Shown one piece after another: positions 12,470 to 24,294 of a DNA stretch of 64,000 nt; position 1 is the first letter of the stretch; every line of letters starts with the position of its first letter. Source of the stretch: Laccaria trichodermophora (lineage: Eukaryota; Basidiomycota; Agaricomycetes; Agaricales; Hydnangiaceae). The translations under genes and the position numbers were made by a program. The notes beneath the pieces were generated by a model. It was not told the origin of the DNA. It did not search any database and saw only the letters and a program-made list of their open reading frames with translations. The stretch lies in assembly GCA_018417955.1 (NCBI GenBank), contig JACTVC010000010.1, positions 1,376,763 to 1,440,762 of the forward strand. The letters run 5' to 3'.

Positions 12470-12876
12470 TTACCATTGTATATGATGCCCAAGATGCAGT
12501 GCCAAGTTTTGGAGAACAGTAATGATATTCACGTCTTTTGCAGCTTGTAGGGCCTCAAAAATTCTGTTTAAAACCCAATTATATTTGAGCTCTATTTTAC
12601 TACCATGGAACTCTACTAAGAGTTGAAATAGGAAGGACAAGGATTCAGCAACAAGGAGAATATTTCTTTGACTTACTTCAAGACAACAGCTGTTGGTGTG
12701 AAGACAATAAATATGTGCATTATAGGATGGCAACAACTCCACAAGGAAGCAACAGTGCATGCAAGACAGGCTGGGGGTGGAAATCCATCCAGCCTGCTTT
12801 CTATTACATTGTACCACACACTTGCATGTCCACCCTCAATAAATACAAGTGGCTTTTGGGGTTTCAAGCCATCCAC
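12470..12876 (-). pseudogene. Unrecognised coding relic in the centre of element A
   Basis: Two overlapping minus-strand frames carry non-repetitive, protein-like sequence (for example LVAESLSFLFQLLVEFHGS and LQNLALHLGHHIQW, and in the other frame PLVFIEGGHASVWYNVIES). They may be pieces of one frameshifted captured gene. I do not recognise a family. This is the only part of the element A centre (12030-13150) that is not simple repeat. Chance open frames remain possible. Confidence 0.3.
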
Positions 12877-13189
12877 AAACTCTTCTATGTAGACTATTGT
12901 GTTTTACCTCCTGCAAATCCCATGAATGTTGAATAGTAGGGCAGATGCCAATTGGATACCAACTCCTGGAGTCCTGTCGAACTTTTGGCAGTTTGGCAGT
13001 TCTTGAGTTATTCTATCAAATGTTACAAAAAGACATCCATCTACATCTAAAGAGATTTAATTTAAGGTAACTAGTTAAGGAGCCATCCTCGATGGAAATG
13101 GTCTCTGTCATTCAGTACGTTGCCATTCTCTTCCAAAAGTCAGACGCTGACACAATTGTCACATGCTGTGACAGTGACATTACTACTAC

Positions 13190-13960
13190 AACAACGTCAA
13201 TCACACGACTTCCACCTCACGACCCCCACGACAAACAACCCCAGCTGCCCACAAATGGCAACGACTGCCCCACCCGCAACGAGAACAACTGGCAAACGAC
13301 GACAACCGGCAGATGACGACCAACACCCCAAAACGACGACAAGCGACACAACAAGCAACGGAAACAACGACGGGCAAACAACGACCAGCGCCCTTGCCAA
13401 TCGACGACCAGCGCCCACGCCAATCGACGACCAACACCCATGCCAATCGACGACCAACACCCATGCCAATCGACGACCAGCGCCCATGAAAACCGACAAA
13501 CGGCGCACCCCCACGGCCCCTGACCTATGAACGACCCCACGAGCGACGTGGCAAGTATCTGATGCAGATGGACGACAACAACGACATAACCAACAGCATA
13601 ACCGCCGTCGTCGTCGTCATTTTATATTGGATACGAAGGGACGACGACGACCTTGTCGTCATCGTCGTTTTCTATTCAATATGGTAAGCACCCGACCGTC
13701 TCTATCCCCACCCACGTTACTAACACAGGCCCAGCACCGTCAACCGCCCACTCCACCAGTAGGCAGTCAACGGCTAGCACATCCCACATCACCCACCGCG
13801 TGCAACGATGGAAAAACGACAACGATGGTCAACAAACGACGGACGGACAACGACGAAGACACACCAAGCGCCCACCACCACGAAGACACGTCGAGCGCCC
13901 ACCACCATGAAGACACGCTGGGCACCCACCCCATGAACGAAGATGAGCGACCACCAACGC
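13190..13960 (+). repeat. CGACGACC / CCAATCGACGACCA minisatellite in element A
   Basis: Units such as GCCAATCGACGACCAACACC (13390-13490), then CGACGACGACC-like and CACCACGAAGACACG units. This is the inverted counterpart of the left-side GTCGTT block, giving the centre a loosely palindromic plan. Confidence 0.75.
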
Positions 13961-13984
13961 CGCCTACAAACGGCGACAGGGGCT

Positions 13985-14270
13985 CAATCATTGCCTATCC
14001 CTCACTGCCATCCCATTCCCTCATTCCCTCCATCCACCATCCCCCATTCCCTCCCTCCCCCATTCCCTCACTTCCTTCCCCATTCCCTCACTCTCTCCCC
14101 CATTCATTCACTTCCCCCATTACCTCACTCCCACTCCCTCACTCCCTAGCCCTCTCCCTCATTTCCCAGCACTCCCCCCCTCTCTCATTGCCTGCCACCC
14201 CTTTCCCCCTCTCTTATTACCCACCAACACCTGCCCCCTCTCCCTCACTCCCCTTCTCTATATTTCTTTA
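13985..14270 (+). repeat. C/T-rich tract in element A
   Basis: CCCTCACTCCC and CCCCCATTCCCTC units, pyrimidine-rich on this strand. It mirrors the G/A tract at 10437-10800. Confidence 0.85.
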
Positions 14271-14399
14271 ATAGCAAATGTAGTAATGTAAATCTATGTA
14301 GTCATAATCAATAAATTGCACCTTTGTCTGGTGAAAATTACAGATACATCAACCAACCATTTGTGCTTAATTCAGGATATAATTTAAAAAGGTATTGTT

Positions 14400-16188
14400 G
14401 TAATATATCCTGGTTCAAGATATAGTTGAAAGATATAAGAAATCTTCTTCAAAATGTTTGTACTGACAAGAAATGTTTGTGAAACATTTCTTATTGTATT
14501 TGGAAATGTTTACAAGTTCAAAGATCTTTGACTGGATAAGAAATCTTTTTGTACTGACAAGAAATCTTTGTGAGATATTTCTTATCATATTGGAAAATGT
14601 TGACAAGTTCAAAGATCTTTGACTGGATAAGAAGACTTCTTTAAAATGTTTGTACTGGCAAGAAATCTTCATGAAATATTTCTTATTGTACTTGGAAATG
14701 TTTACAAGTTCAAAGATCTTTGACTGGATAAGAAATCTTCTTCAAAATGTTTGTATTAACAAGAAATCTTTGTGAGAAATTTCTTGTTGTATTTAGAAAT
14801 GTTTAGCTTGTGAAGAATTCTTTTAAATAAATATTTGGAAGCAAGAAATGGTTTTGCAAACTAAGAAATCTTTATGAATATTTGGATAGTTTTGACAGGT
14901 TAAGAAAGGTTTGAGTTTTTTTTTAATGATGAACACAGTAGATAAAGGGTGTTGGTGAAAATAGTGGGGGAAAGCTGCTGGGTGATGCTAACTTGGTTGA
15001 GTTTCAAATGGTGAACATGGCTGATAGAAGGGGGGTGTTGGTGAAAACAATAAGGGAAAGCTGCTAAGGGATGCTAACTTGGTTGTATTTTAAATGGTGA
15101 ACATGGCAGATAGAAGGGGGTGTTGGTGAAAACAATGGGGAAAAGCTGCTGAGGGATGCTGACTTGGTTGAGTTTTGAATGGTGAACATGGCAGATAGAA
15201 GGGGGCTGTTGATGAAAACAATAGGAGAAGGCTGCTGAGGGATGCTAACTTGGTTAAGTTTCAAATGGTGAACATGGCAGATAGAAGGGGGGTGTTGGTG
15301 AAAACAATGGGGGAAAGCTGCTGGAGGATGCTAACTTGGTTTAGTTGAGAAGTGGGATGTTAGTGAAAACAGACTTAAAGTGGTGAACATGACAGAGAGA
15401 AGTGGGGTATTGGTGAAAACAGACTTAGAGTGGTGAACATGACAGAGAGAAGTGGGGTGTTGGTGAAAACAGACTTAGAGTGGTGAACATGACAGAGAGA
15501 AGTGGGGTGTTGGTGAAAACAGATTTAGAGTGGTGAACATGACAGAGAGAAGTGGGGTGTTGGTGAAAAGAACCTCTGAGTGGTGTGAACATGACAGAGA
15601 GAAGTGGGATGTTGGTGAAAACAGACTTAAAGTGGTGAAAATGACAGATAGAAGCAGGGTATTGGTGAGAACAAACTTAGATGAGTTTTGAGGGGAAAAA
15701 AAAAGCAATGTACAAAATGATGAGAAAACTGCACCAGAAAAACCAAGTTTTTTTCTTGAAATTGGGACCCCAGATACCCCATGACACTGGTTGGATATGT
15801 TTGAGCCATGTGACAAGGCTAAAAGATTTTTTAGCAGTGTGACATGCTTAGAACATATCCAAGCGATGTCACACCACTGAAACATTTCTAGCCACTCTGG
15901 CACACCTCAAACATTTCTGGTCAGTTTGACTTGGCTCAAAAATTTCTTAGCAGTCTGACACACTTCAAACATTTCTGACCACTTTGATATGGCTAGGATA
16001 TTTTTAACCACAATATAACCACCCAAACATTTCTGGTCACAATATTAGAGGTCAAACATTTTCTACCCAATCCAATATTATATTTTCTCCCAAGGCAAGA
16101 AAAATAAATGGCTGAACAACCTATTAGCCTGGATATATACCTATATGTTTCAAGGCTAATAGCTTGTTCAAGGTGGGTGACTGAAGTG
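14400..16188 (-). repeat. Element A right arm
   Basis: Reverse complement of 8334 to ~10325, with about two fewer units of the ~100-base CCAGTCAAAGATC repeat. Small frames in the left arm recur here residue for residue, which shows very high identity. Confidence 0.75.
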
Positions 16189-16436
16189 AAAAAGGAGGTG
16201 CATGGTCTGCTTTGATTCTGGAAGAGAGGATACAATGTATACATGTGCAGGGAGAGGTGGAAGGGCAAAATGTCAATTTTCATGAAATATTTCCCAGTGT
16301 ATTAATTTGAATTATATGCATACTTTCTGGTGTTTTTATAAATTACAAAGTGGCAGTGTTAGACTCTTGATGCATAAATATGTAAATAGGAGAGTAAGAA
16401 GAAGCCAGAGCAAATATATTTTTGAGAAAAAAAGTT

Positions 16437-16513
16437 GCAGCCTACAGTAATTGAACTTGTGACCTCAACAATGGAATACCAGTCTAGATCCAAGATTTCC
16501 ATTGAACTAAGCC
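16437..16513 (-). repeat. Second tRNA-like segment
   Basis: The minus strand reads ATGGCTTAGTTCAATGG (A-box like) and, ~45 bases on, ACAAGTTCAATTACTG (B-box like), followed by GCAACTTTTTTTC, a good Pol III terminator. Stem pairing is weak. It is probably a decayed tRNA or SINE head between elements. Confidence 0.45.
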
Positions 16514-16639
16514 ATCATTTTAAATAACAGAGTTTATAGTACACAAGTTACTGAGTTTTTGAATTTTTGATTCTTTTTGAAATTGGCTCCAGACATGACA
16601 CCATGGCCAATCTAAGTTCAACTGTTGTAGTCTTTTATA

Positions 16640-17376
16640 GTGTATCAGTAAACTATGTAGTCAAAGTCTGACTTTTTTGTAGTCTATCAGTAAACTTGGT
16701 AGTCTATATCTGATTCTATGATAGGGGATGCACCTTCCTTTTTTGGTCATTTTTCCCATGATACAATAATTGTAGCCCTTTCTTTTAGCTTTCTGAATAT
16801 ACTGAAATCATGTTATTTGGTTTTGTTTTCATGGAGAAAAACACAAAAAACAAAAAAAACATGCAATGCTTTTGAAATTCCTTTACCTCATATCTTCACA
16901 ATGGGAGCACTTCAGAATACAATTCAAACAGATTCGGGAAGCTACAGTGTAGGGCTACAAGTTTCATTTTTGACCATTTTTGGTAATTGGTCATGTGACC
17001 ACCCTCCAGGGAAGCCCATTGCATGGACCCTGACAGGTGGGATACATTTGAAAAATTGCAATGAAATACCAAGGGCTACATTTGAAATTTCGCAGTGAAA
17101 TGTGCCAGGTATCCATTGAAAAATTGCAATGAAATACCAAGGGTGACATATGAAAATTTCCCAATGAAATACCCAAGGTATCTATTGAAAAATTGCAATG
17201 AAATATCCATGGCTGCATTTGAAATTTCGCAGGAAAGAAATACCCAGGCCTACATTTGAAATGCCTTTCAAAACATCCTAAGCATTATAGATATGGCCTC
17301 CAGGCTTAAGTCTAAGTTACAGAAATGACCCTCTAGGGTTAAGTCTAGGTTATAGATAAAAGTGGTAGCCACCAGT
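16640..17376 (+). mobile_element. Diverged relative of the TAATGAAA element, copy 3
   Basis: Its head (TTGTAGTCTATCAGTAAAC, then GCACCTTCCTTTTTTGGTCA and the TTCGGGAAGCTACAGTG region) aligns to copies 1 and 2. The tandem array is different (TTGAAAAATTGCAATGAAAT units, 17040-17240). It ends with the same AGTGGTAGCCACCAGTC. So one family carries interchangeable internal repeats. Confidence 0.65.
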
Positions 17377-17635
17377 CCTAAAATAACATACATTTACACC
17401 AATACACACTTCTGCATACTTCTCTCAGTACTTTTCAAACTGATCAGTTTTCAGTATTGGTTCTGATCAGACCTTGGACAAAGTAAGGAGATATTATGTG
17501 ACTGAATCTAATATAGGCCTTCTGCTAACAACTTAACCTTAGGAATTCCTTAGGACATTTATACTTAAAGAGGGAAGATTCATTTAAATCCATTTATTAA
17601 AAATACATAATTGATTTATCTACATTGAATCTAGA

Positions 17636-18865
17636 TAGAGGGAGGGGGGAGGAGTGGAGGGAAAGGGGAAAAGTGGAGGGAGTGAGGGGGGGAGCAGTGG
17701 AGCAATAGTGGTGCTGGAAAGTGGAGGGAATAAAGGGAGGGGAGAACTGGAGGGAAGGGGAAGGACTGGAGGGAGGGGCAGTGAGGCAAAGGGGAGGGGG
17801 TAGGAGTGAAGGGAGGGGCAGTGAGGGAGGGGAAGGGAATGAAGGGAGGGGGGAGGAGTGAGGGAGGGAGTGAGTGGTGTGGTGTGCTCGTCATTGCCTC
17901 GTTGTTTTGGCGGTGCCTGTTTCCGTGTTGTGTGGGTTCATGGATGGTGGTGGTGTGCTGGTCTGTCTGTTGGTGTTGGCAGTGGGCACTCGTGGGTGGT
18001 GATGGTCGGTGCTGTTGGGTGCGTGTTCGAGGGTGCTGCTGGTGGGCCATGGATGTCCGCTGGTGTGGTCATTGTCTGTTGACATGGTGGTGGTGCATTG
18101 ACGTGGACGTCCGCTGGTGTGGTCATTGTCTGTTGATGTGGTGGTGGTGCGTTGACGTGGTCATCCGCTGGTGTGGTCATTGTCCGTTGATGTGGTGGTG
18201 GTGCATTGATGTGGTTGTCCGCTGGTGTGGTCGTCATCCGTTGACCTGGTGGTATTGTGTTGATGTGGTCGTCCGCTGGTGTGGTCGTTGTCCGTTGACA
18301 TGGTGGTGGTTCGTTGACATGGGTGTCTGTTGGTGTTTGACGTGGGCATCTGTTGACATCATGGGGTGTGTCGTGGTCCATGGGTGTGGTCATGGTTGTC
18401 ATGGTTGTCCCTCGTGGTCCATTTTTGTCGCCTTGACCTTGCTGGGGCTCGTTTGCTTGCTGACGTGGCATTGCTGTGTTGTTGTTGATGTGGTTGTTGT
18501 TGGTGGTTGATGAGGTTTGTGGGCGGTGGTGGCTACAGGTGACTGTGGTGACGTGGTGACGTGGTGTGGGTGGGTAGTGGGCACGCATTTACAAGGAGCG
18601 GAGACGTTGGTGGTGGTGGGAGGAGAGGTTGGTGGTGGTGGGAGGACAGAGGGTTGTATTTGGATGAGTGTGAAAGCCATTGCCAAACAAACCGGATTCC
18701 AGTTTTGCCAATCTGGGGACCATTCCAGTCACAATTCCGGAATGCCGAAATTCTGCCAGAATGGTAAAGCACTGGAATGAAGACAATAGCAGGCCTCCCT
18801 GCTAAATTTCATTCCTCCGGAATCCACCAGAATCCACAGGAATGACTGGAATCCAATTTGTCCAA
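17636..18865 (+). mobile_element. Element E (relative of element D), partly bounded
   Basis: It has a G/A-rich tract (17636-17880), then a GTTGACGTGG minisatellite (17880-18600), then an end zone rich in GGAATGACTGGAATCC, GAATTCC and CTGCTAAATTTCATTCC. The end zone aligns with that of element D at 37570-37769. The left terminus was not found, so the element may be truncated there. Confidence 0.55.
18050..18340 (+). repeat. 54-base tandem repeat in element E
   Basis: GCTGGTGTGGTC recurs every 54 bases (18059, 18113, 18167, and on), with GTTGACATGGTGGTGG inside each unit. The period is a multiple of three, giving an artificial 18-residue protein repeat. Confidence 0.85.
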
Positions 18866-18949
18866 ATCGTCGGGCCGTGCACAGACTTGTAATTAAAAAT
18901 AGAAAGCGTAGAAATAGTATAAAAGGAGGATGCTGACAGGCTGAAACAA

Positions 18950-19580
18950 AAGGAATTATCCCCCATGTTGACCAGCTGTCACACTCCCAGTAGCATCTGA
19001 GGTAGTGGATAAGTGTGTAATCAATAAAGGAGTATTTTCTTCGCAAAACATAAGTAAAGTGTGCCCGGAACCAGTGTGTTAAGTGGGGATCACTGAGCTT
19101 TGTAAGGTTGTCTTGTCAGTTAGTAAGAGAGCTCTCTACTACTTCTGAGGAATCCAAGTGAGCATGCTTGAAGAGTCGTAAAGACTAAGTTTTGGATCGA
19201 ATCAGAGACGTAACAAACACTCAAGGGAGTTACAAAAGTCTATAAAAGCACAGTTTCCTTGATAATTCTTCATATAAAATTTAGAAGTGCATTCCGAGAA
19301 CATCGAGATCAATCCCGAAAAGCTGTTGTCCCTTCGAAGACTATTAAAGTTTCGAAATCTATACTTGTGCTTGCACATAAAAGCAATACCATTTGTACCA
19401 AAAGGTCTATTCGACTTAGACAAGTGTTATAAAATAAACAAGACAGTTTCTCGAACTTCTACCTAAAAGTTATAAGACAAAACAAGTGTGGTAATTCCGT
19501 TTACTGTACAGACCCGAACTCAAAGCACTGAGTACGCACCTGTGGAGATAAGTGTTTAAGGTGTGTGTGTGTGTGTGTTG
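18950..19580 (+). repeat. LTR-like or leader repeat upstream of the 19802 gene
   Basis: Shares ordered blocks with 4960-5460 (minus). It ends in a (GT)9-like run at 19560-19580, followed by a C/T-rich leader and CATTATG at the start of the gene at 19802. It may be the promoter and 5' leader of that gene or an LTR. Confidence 0.45.
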
Positions 19581-19801
19581 TTTAGGTGTTCACGCATCTT
19601 GTCAGCATGGCCCGATTGCACTTTCCTCACTCCCGCATGCCACAGTCTTCTCACCTGTCATCCATTTGGTGGAAAATTTTCTTACCTGGTGATTGGACGG
19701 TTGGTGGGTAGTGGAAGACCTGGCTATTTTCTTTTAAACCTTAATCTCCCTCCCCTCTGTAATCCCCTCCATCGCATTCCATCACATTCAACACATTCAT
19801 T

Positions 19802-21590
19802 ATGTCGGCAGGTCGTCCTAAGCATGCAAATGCTAATCAGCATCCTGCACAGATTCTCCTCAACAGCACAACAAAACGATGCACCTCTGCTCAAGTCAAG
19901 GTGGACAATGAGGCAGCAGCCGCTGTTGTTGCAGCTACCATGTCAATCGCAGCAGAGAAGGAAGCTGCAACGAAGGCACAGATTGCCCAACTTGAGGACA
20001 GCATCCGTGCCGCAGACTGAGCAAGTGCCAGTCAAGCTATGTGTCCTGACCTTCATAAGTCATCAGTTTCTACCAACCGTGTACGTAAATACTGGAATTT
20101 TATGCTTACCTGATACTGACTTCTTTATATATTTGCCAGGGGACGACAGGAACAGTTGGGGCCATGGCACCTATGCTGGTGGATGGCTCAGTGGGGGTTC
20201 CAGTCATCTGCTAGAGAGGACTTACCTATCGCGTGACATGTCCACCCTCAAGTGTCTCAATGAGATCAGAAGAACCAACAGAGGGAGATGCAGCTGATGT
20301 GGCCATTTATGTTGATGCTGACAGAGGCCCCTCAGATGGCATGCCAGTTGGAATCCCCCCTGAGTCGATAGTCGACAGCAAGAGCGATGGTTTGGGAGTT
20401 GGTGAGTGGGAAGACCCAGGCGAAGAAGACGACGACTTTGCGATGGAACAGAACCAAACTGATGATGAAGAAGCTGTGCCACCTTCTGGAAAAGGCAATC
20501 AGGTCATGAAGGGAGAAAAAGACAAGGTAATGTCTCAGTTTACTTTGAAATCTACTCTGACACACATCTTCTCCAGGCACCTCATGGAACATTTCAATGA
20601 GACAGTCAAGCACTCCGCCAAAAACCAGCCATCGCTGGTACCATTGTGTCTTTGAACAAGCGCAAAGATGTTGCAACAGTTGACACTGCTCCAAGGCAAG
20701 TAACTACTTTACTCTGGTGAGATTAGTTCATGTACGGGACTTGACAGTGCAAAGTTAGGAAAGAAAACTGATGGCAGGTTACTTCCTGGCTGGAAGAAGC
20801 AAGTAGGGTACCAGCCAGGCATGAAGAAACAAGCCCCTGGGCCTGCTGCTCGAAATGGCGACAATGACCACAAGGACAGCGTTTTGGGTGAGTTTGATCA
20901 GGAGGAGACTCCAGAGGGACTGGCTGCTGTGCAAGCATCCAAGCTATCAATGGTAAAGGTTTGAGAGGGTCAAAAGGGGGTCAAACCAGTGAGTCAGTCA
21001 TGTTCTCCTTTTTTTCAGCACTTTGATTTTGTTGCAATCGCACCCTCAGAAGATCAAAATCACCAAGAAGTCGGTTGCCAACATTGATGCCAATGGACCT
21101 GGAGGCCACGGCAAGCATGGAAAGTTTACCACCAGCTCACTGCCGTTCCCCAGTGGTGCGTCAGGTGCTGCATATGTTGCAAAATGGAAGAAGGTTGCAC
21201 ATGCAACAATCATTGACAGGGGAGCTGTGGAGCTCTGTTCTTATGGCGCTATTGGCGCATTTACGCCACTCGTTGTCCAGGATATTTGGAGGGAGGTCTT
21301 TCCAGACCTTGACATGTACGAACACATGCAATTGAGTGCAGAGGAACCTGTTGACGCTATCATCACTCTGGTAAGTTCTTCATTGTCTATCATTCATGTC
21401 TTACCCCAAGCTCCTATCTAGGCAGGGGATGTCCTGACTGACTGGCACAGCACCATCGAAATGAGTGTCCTACAAATCCTCTCAAACTTCTTCCGGGACC
21501 AGTCATTCACTCAAGATGATATCATTGCTTATTGCAAAACTGAATGCCAGAACTTCAAGTTTATATATCGAGACCCTTTGGCTCCTACAG
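19802..21590 (+). pseudogene. Transposon-associated accessory gene, multi-exon, broken
   Basis: Starts MSAGRPKHANANQHPAQ. A short Ala/Glu-rich coiled coil follows, then an acidic linker (GEEDDDFAMEQNQTDDEEA), a basic GWKKQVGYQPGMKKQ part, and a C-terminal domain (FPSGASGAAYVAKWKK, DRGAVELCSYGAIGAFTP, VVQDIWREVFPDLDMYEHM). Exons that fit: 19802-20080, 20140-20526, 20577-20695, 20748 to ~20952, ~21019-21370, 21422-21590. The intron 20696-20747 is GC-AG. Premature stops lie at 20018 (TGA), 20212 (TAG) and 20598 (TGA). The coding stops where element C2 begins (21597). I know such proteins as uncharacterised companions of agaricomycete DNA transposons; no reaction can be assigned. Confidence 0.65.
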
Positions 21591-21596
21591 TGTGTA

Positions 21597-22890
21597 CTTT
21601 ACACTCCCCCACACACTCCGGTCGGACTCCAGATGGACTCCACTGGACTCCATCTGGACTCCATTCAGTCCAGGTGGAGTCTACCTCAAATAGAACCAAA
21701 TGTATATTTTTTGGATCATCAAGCTGGAGTCCAGATGGAGTCTGCATAGACTCTGTCTGGACTCTCTCAAGGAATGTTGTGGAATTTTAACAAGTCAGAC
21801 CTTCCCCCACCTCAAAATTCCATACAAAATTCATAGGTGAACAGATATTGTATTGATAACTGTATATATAACTATATAGAAACAAAATTGAAGTATATTT
21901 AGTAACTAAATAAGTTAATTTTAATATATTCTATGTTACAGAGAGGGGAAGGAGTCGGGGGGAGGGAGTGGTGATCAGGGAGGGAGGGGGGAGGGAAAGG
22001 GAGAGAAGAATGGAGGGGGAAGGGAGAGAAGAATGGAGGGGAAGGGAGAGAAGAATGGAGGGGGGAGGGAAAGGGAGAAGGGAGAGAGGAATGGAGGGGG
22101 GAGGGAAAGGGAGAAGGGAAAGAGGGAGGGGTTGAGAGGAATGGAGGGGGACAGAGGAATGGAGGGGAAGGGAAAGGGAAAAGGGAGGGTGGAATGGAGG
22201 GAGAGTGGAAGGGAGAGAGGGGGGGGAGAGAGAGGAGTGGAGGGGGGAGAGAGGAATGGAAGGGGGAGGGAATGGTGAGCAGTATGGGAGGGGGTGGTGA
22301 GTAATGAAGGGGGCAAGGAGTGGTGGTGCTTGGCCCTCGTCGCATCATGCGTGGGCATTGTGTTGTCGTCCCAGGGCAGCCATTCGTCGTCATCGTGGCG
22401 TGTCGTTGTTGTCGCGTGTCATTGTTGTTGCATGATGTGGTCGTTGTCGCATGTCATTGTTGTTGCTGTTGTTGTCGCGTGTCATAGTCGTCACGTGTCG
22501 TGGTCGTTGTTGCATGTTGTTGTTGTTGCGTGTTGTTGCTGTCGTCGTTGTCGTCACATGTTGTTGTTGTTGTGTGTCGTTGTCATCGCCGCATGTCGTT
22601 GTCCTCGTGTGTCATTGTCGTTGTCCTCACACATCGTTGTCCTCATGCATCGTCATCCTCGCGTGTTGTCGTCCTCACATGTCGTTGACACGTCATTGTG
22701 TTGTGGGTGGTGCTGGGTCGCCGTTGCCATCCTGTCGTCAGCCTTGGTGGTGGTGGTGGGCCATTGTTGGCATTGGTGGGGTGTGTTGTTGTTGTGTGGG
22801 GTTGCCGTTGTCATGAGGTCGGTTTGTACGAGGTGGGGTGGTTGGGTGTGTTGAACGAGGTTGGAGGTGGGAAGGTGGTTGTAGCAGGTG
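21597..22890. mobile_element. Element C2, inverted and truncated relative of C1
   Basis: Begins CTTTACACTCCCCCACACA with the same GGACTCCA sub-repeats, then a G/A-rich tract (21940-22290), a GTTGTCGCGTGTC minisatellite (22330-22700) and the unique block seen at 6480-6650 in C1 (complement). The far TIR is missing. It has cut into the accessory gene that ends at 21590. Confidence 0.7.
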
Positions 22891-23420
22891 TTCTGTGAGT
22901 TGTTGTAGTAACTTACTAACAACACGTGGTCCTGACGAACGTCAAGAGAGATAGATTTAAAGGTGAGGTGACCCTCTTATCGGAAGACGGTCATGGGCGT
23001 ATCCGAGAGGAGGTTGTGAGAGCTCTGGAAATCCGAAGCTACAACCTCTTCTACTTTCCGGGAAATCCACGGAAGGCTGGATATCGGACGCTGACGTGTA
23101 ACGTAGAATTGAACTAGTCTGACACTTTCTATATTATAGAAGGTGTTAGTGAGGGATACTAAACTACACCACTTACTTTCTGAGGTGGGAAGCACGATAG
23201 AACGTCACTTTGAGTGTGCAAAATGCAGTGGTGGTGAGAGTAAAGAATCGATGCATTGCATGTGGTAACAACGTGTACTAAACTGAGAAGCATGTGATCT
23301 AACGTGACTTGTTACTATGATTTCCGAGAAAAAGGTTGATCAGTGGAAAGTATATAAAGGTAATGGAAGAAATGAATTGCATGGACATGGAGGAGTTGAA
23401 TCCTCCGTTACAAAGCCCCC
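22891..23420. other. No gene seen
   Basis: Non-repetitive sequence without a domain-bearing frame. It follows the 3' end of the minus-strand gene at 23421 and may hold its 3' flank. Confidence 0.35.
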
Positions 23421-24075
23421 CTAGTTTCCACTTGATGTAACCTCAAAGTCTTTGGGCAGGAAGATGTCTCTGATGCGACGACTGTGCCAACGTACAGGGT
23501 AGGAGCTATCGATGGTGTTCTCGACGAATGCGAAGTCAGAATCTTTGGGTATCGAGCCAGGAGCTGGAGCGTGTTCACCTCTGTTATTGTTCCTCAGGTA
23601 TTCTCTCCATTCGCGTTGAGTAAGAGGTGACAAAGCACCTGATTCCAGAGCACAAGCTATGTTGCTCATGATCAGCTCACATCCTTGATTCCATTCGCCT
23701 CGCCAGTGGTTAGAGAATTCCTCTAAGAGTTCACTCGTCAGGAACGCCCATCAGTCCTCGTTAGGGCTTCCCAAGGGAATGTAGCTGTGTATGAGCTCAA
23801 TTTCCTGCTTGGACAACTGATCGTGAAAAACAGGCATGTCCAAGAAAGGAGCGGCCGTCACCCCGCCTCTGTGGTGGACCGTGACCTGACTTGAAGGTCC
23901 GCTCATGTACTCTTCTACCAAGCGACTCCCGCTGTAGAAGCGTGCAATCCAGCTTGTTGGGCCGCCCATTGCGATTACTGCTCTCGCATGTGGTCAGCGT
24001 AGGATGTCTGCTAGCTTCCCGAGGTACTCACAAGTATACATAGATTTCACTATAGTACCATAACAATAGAAATTG
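23421..24075 (-). pseudogene. Accessory protein of unknown function, two in-frame TGA
   Basis: One minus frame reads from about 24075 to 23421 through TGA at 23994-23996 and 23751-23753. Landmarks are TCEYLGKLADILR, then PHARAVIAMGGPTSWIARFY, the SQVTVHHRGGVTAAPF block, ELLEEFSNHWRGEWNQG, and a C-terminal WHSRRIRDIFLPKDF. Protein-like sequence continues smoothly across both stops (ILR-stop-PHARAV, NED-stop-WAFLTSE), so both are probably mutated Arg codons. The style matches uncharacterised proteins of agaricomycete mobile elements. The 5' end is not found, and element B begins at 24295. Confidence 0.55.
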
Positions 24076-24287
24076 ACAATTGTCCCAATAAGTCATAGGT
24101 CTACCCCAATGGGCCCAATACACATGGACGCCATGGATCCATACCTGGGACCCATGGATGTACCTAACATATGGTATTCATGTGTGGCCCAATGGGTATT
24201 CATCAGACCTCATCATTGCCATAATCAATGGTAAAAGGTTGGGCCACATGTGCTCAAAAGGACATGATTATTGCTATAATCAATGGT

Positions 24288-24294
24288 ACCATAG
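24288..24294 (+). repeat. Target-site duplication ACCATAG (left of element B)
   Basis: ACCATAG directly precedes the left terminus of element B and is repeated at 30255-30261 directly after the right terminus. Confidence 0.75.

Larger units (their letters stand above)
8334..16188. mobile_element. Large long-TIR element A (7.9 kb)
   Basis: The element starts CACTTCAGTCACCCACCTTG at 8334 and ends with the exact complement at 16188. The arms (8334 to ~10325 and ~14400 to 16188) match closely for ~1.8-2 kb. The sub-terminal zone has many direct copies of an AGAAATGTTTGAGG..TGTCACACTGCT-like unit, as transposase-binding arrays do. The ~4 kb centre holds two G/A- or C/T-rich tracts in opposite orientation, two minisatellite blocks and ~1.1 kb of unique DNA. 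No transposase was seen. The flanks show no obvious target duplication, unlike element B. Confidence 0.75.

Noticed and set aside
17806..18588. Open frames of 216-234 codons on both strands
   Set aside because: They are products of the 54-base repeat and the G/A tract of element E.
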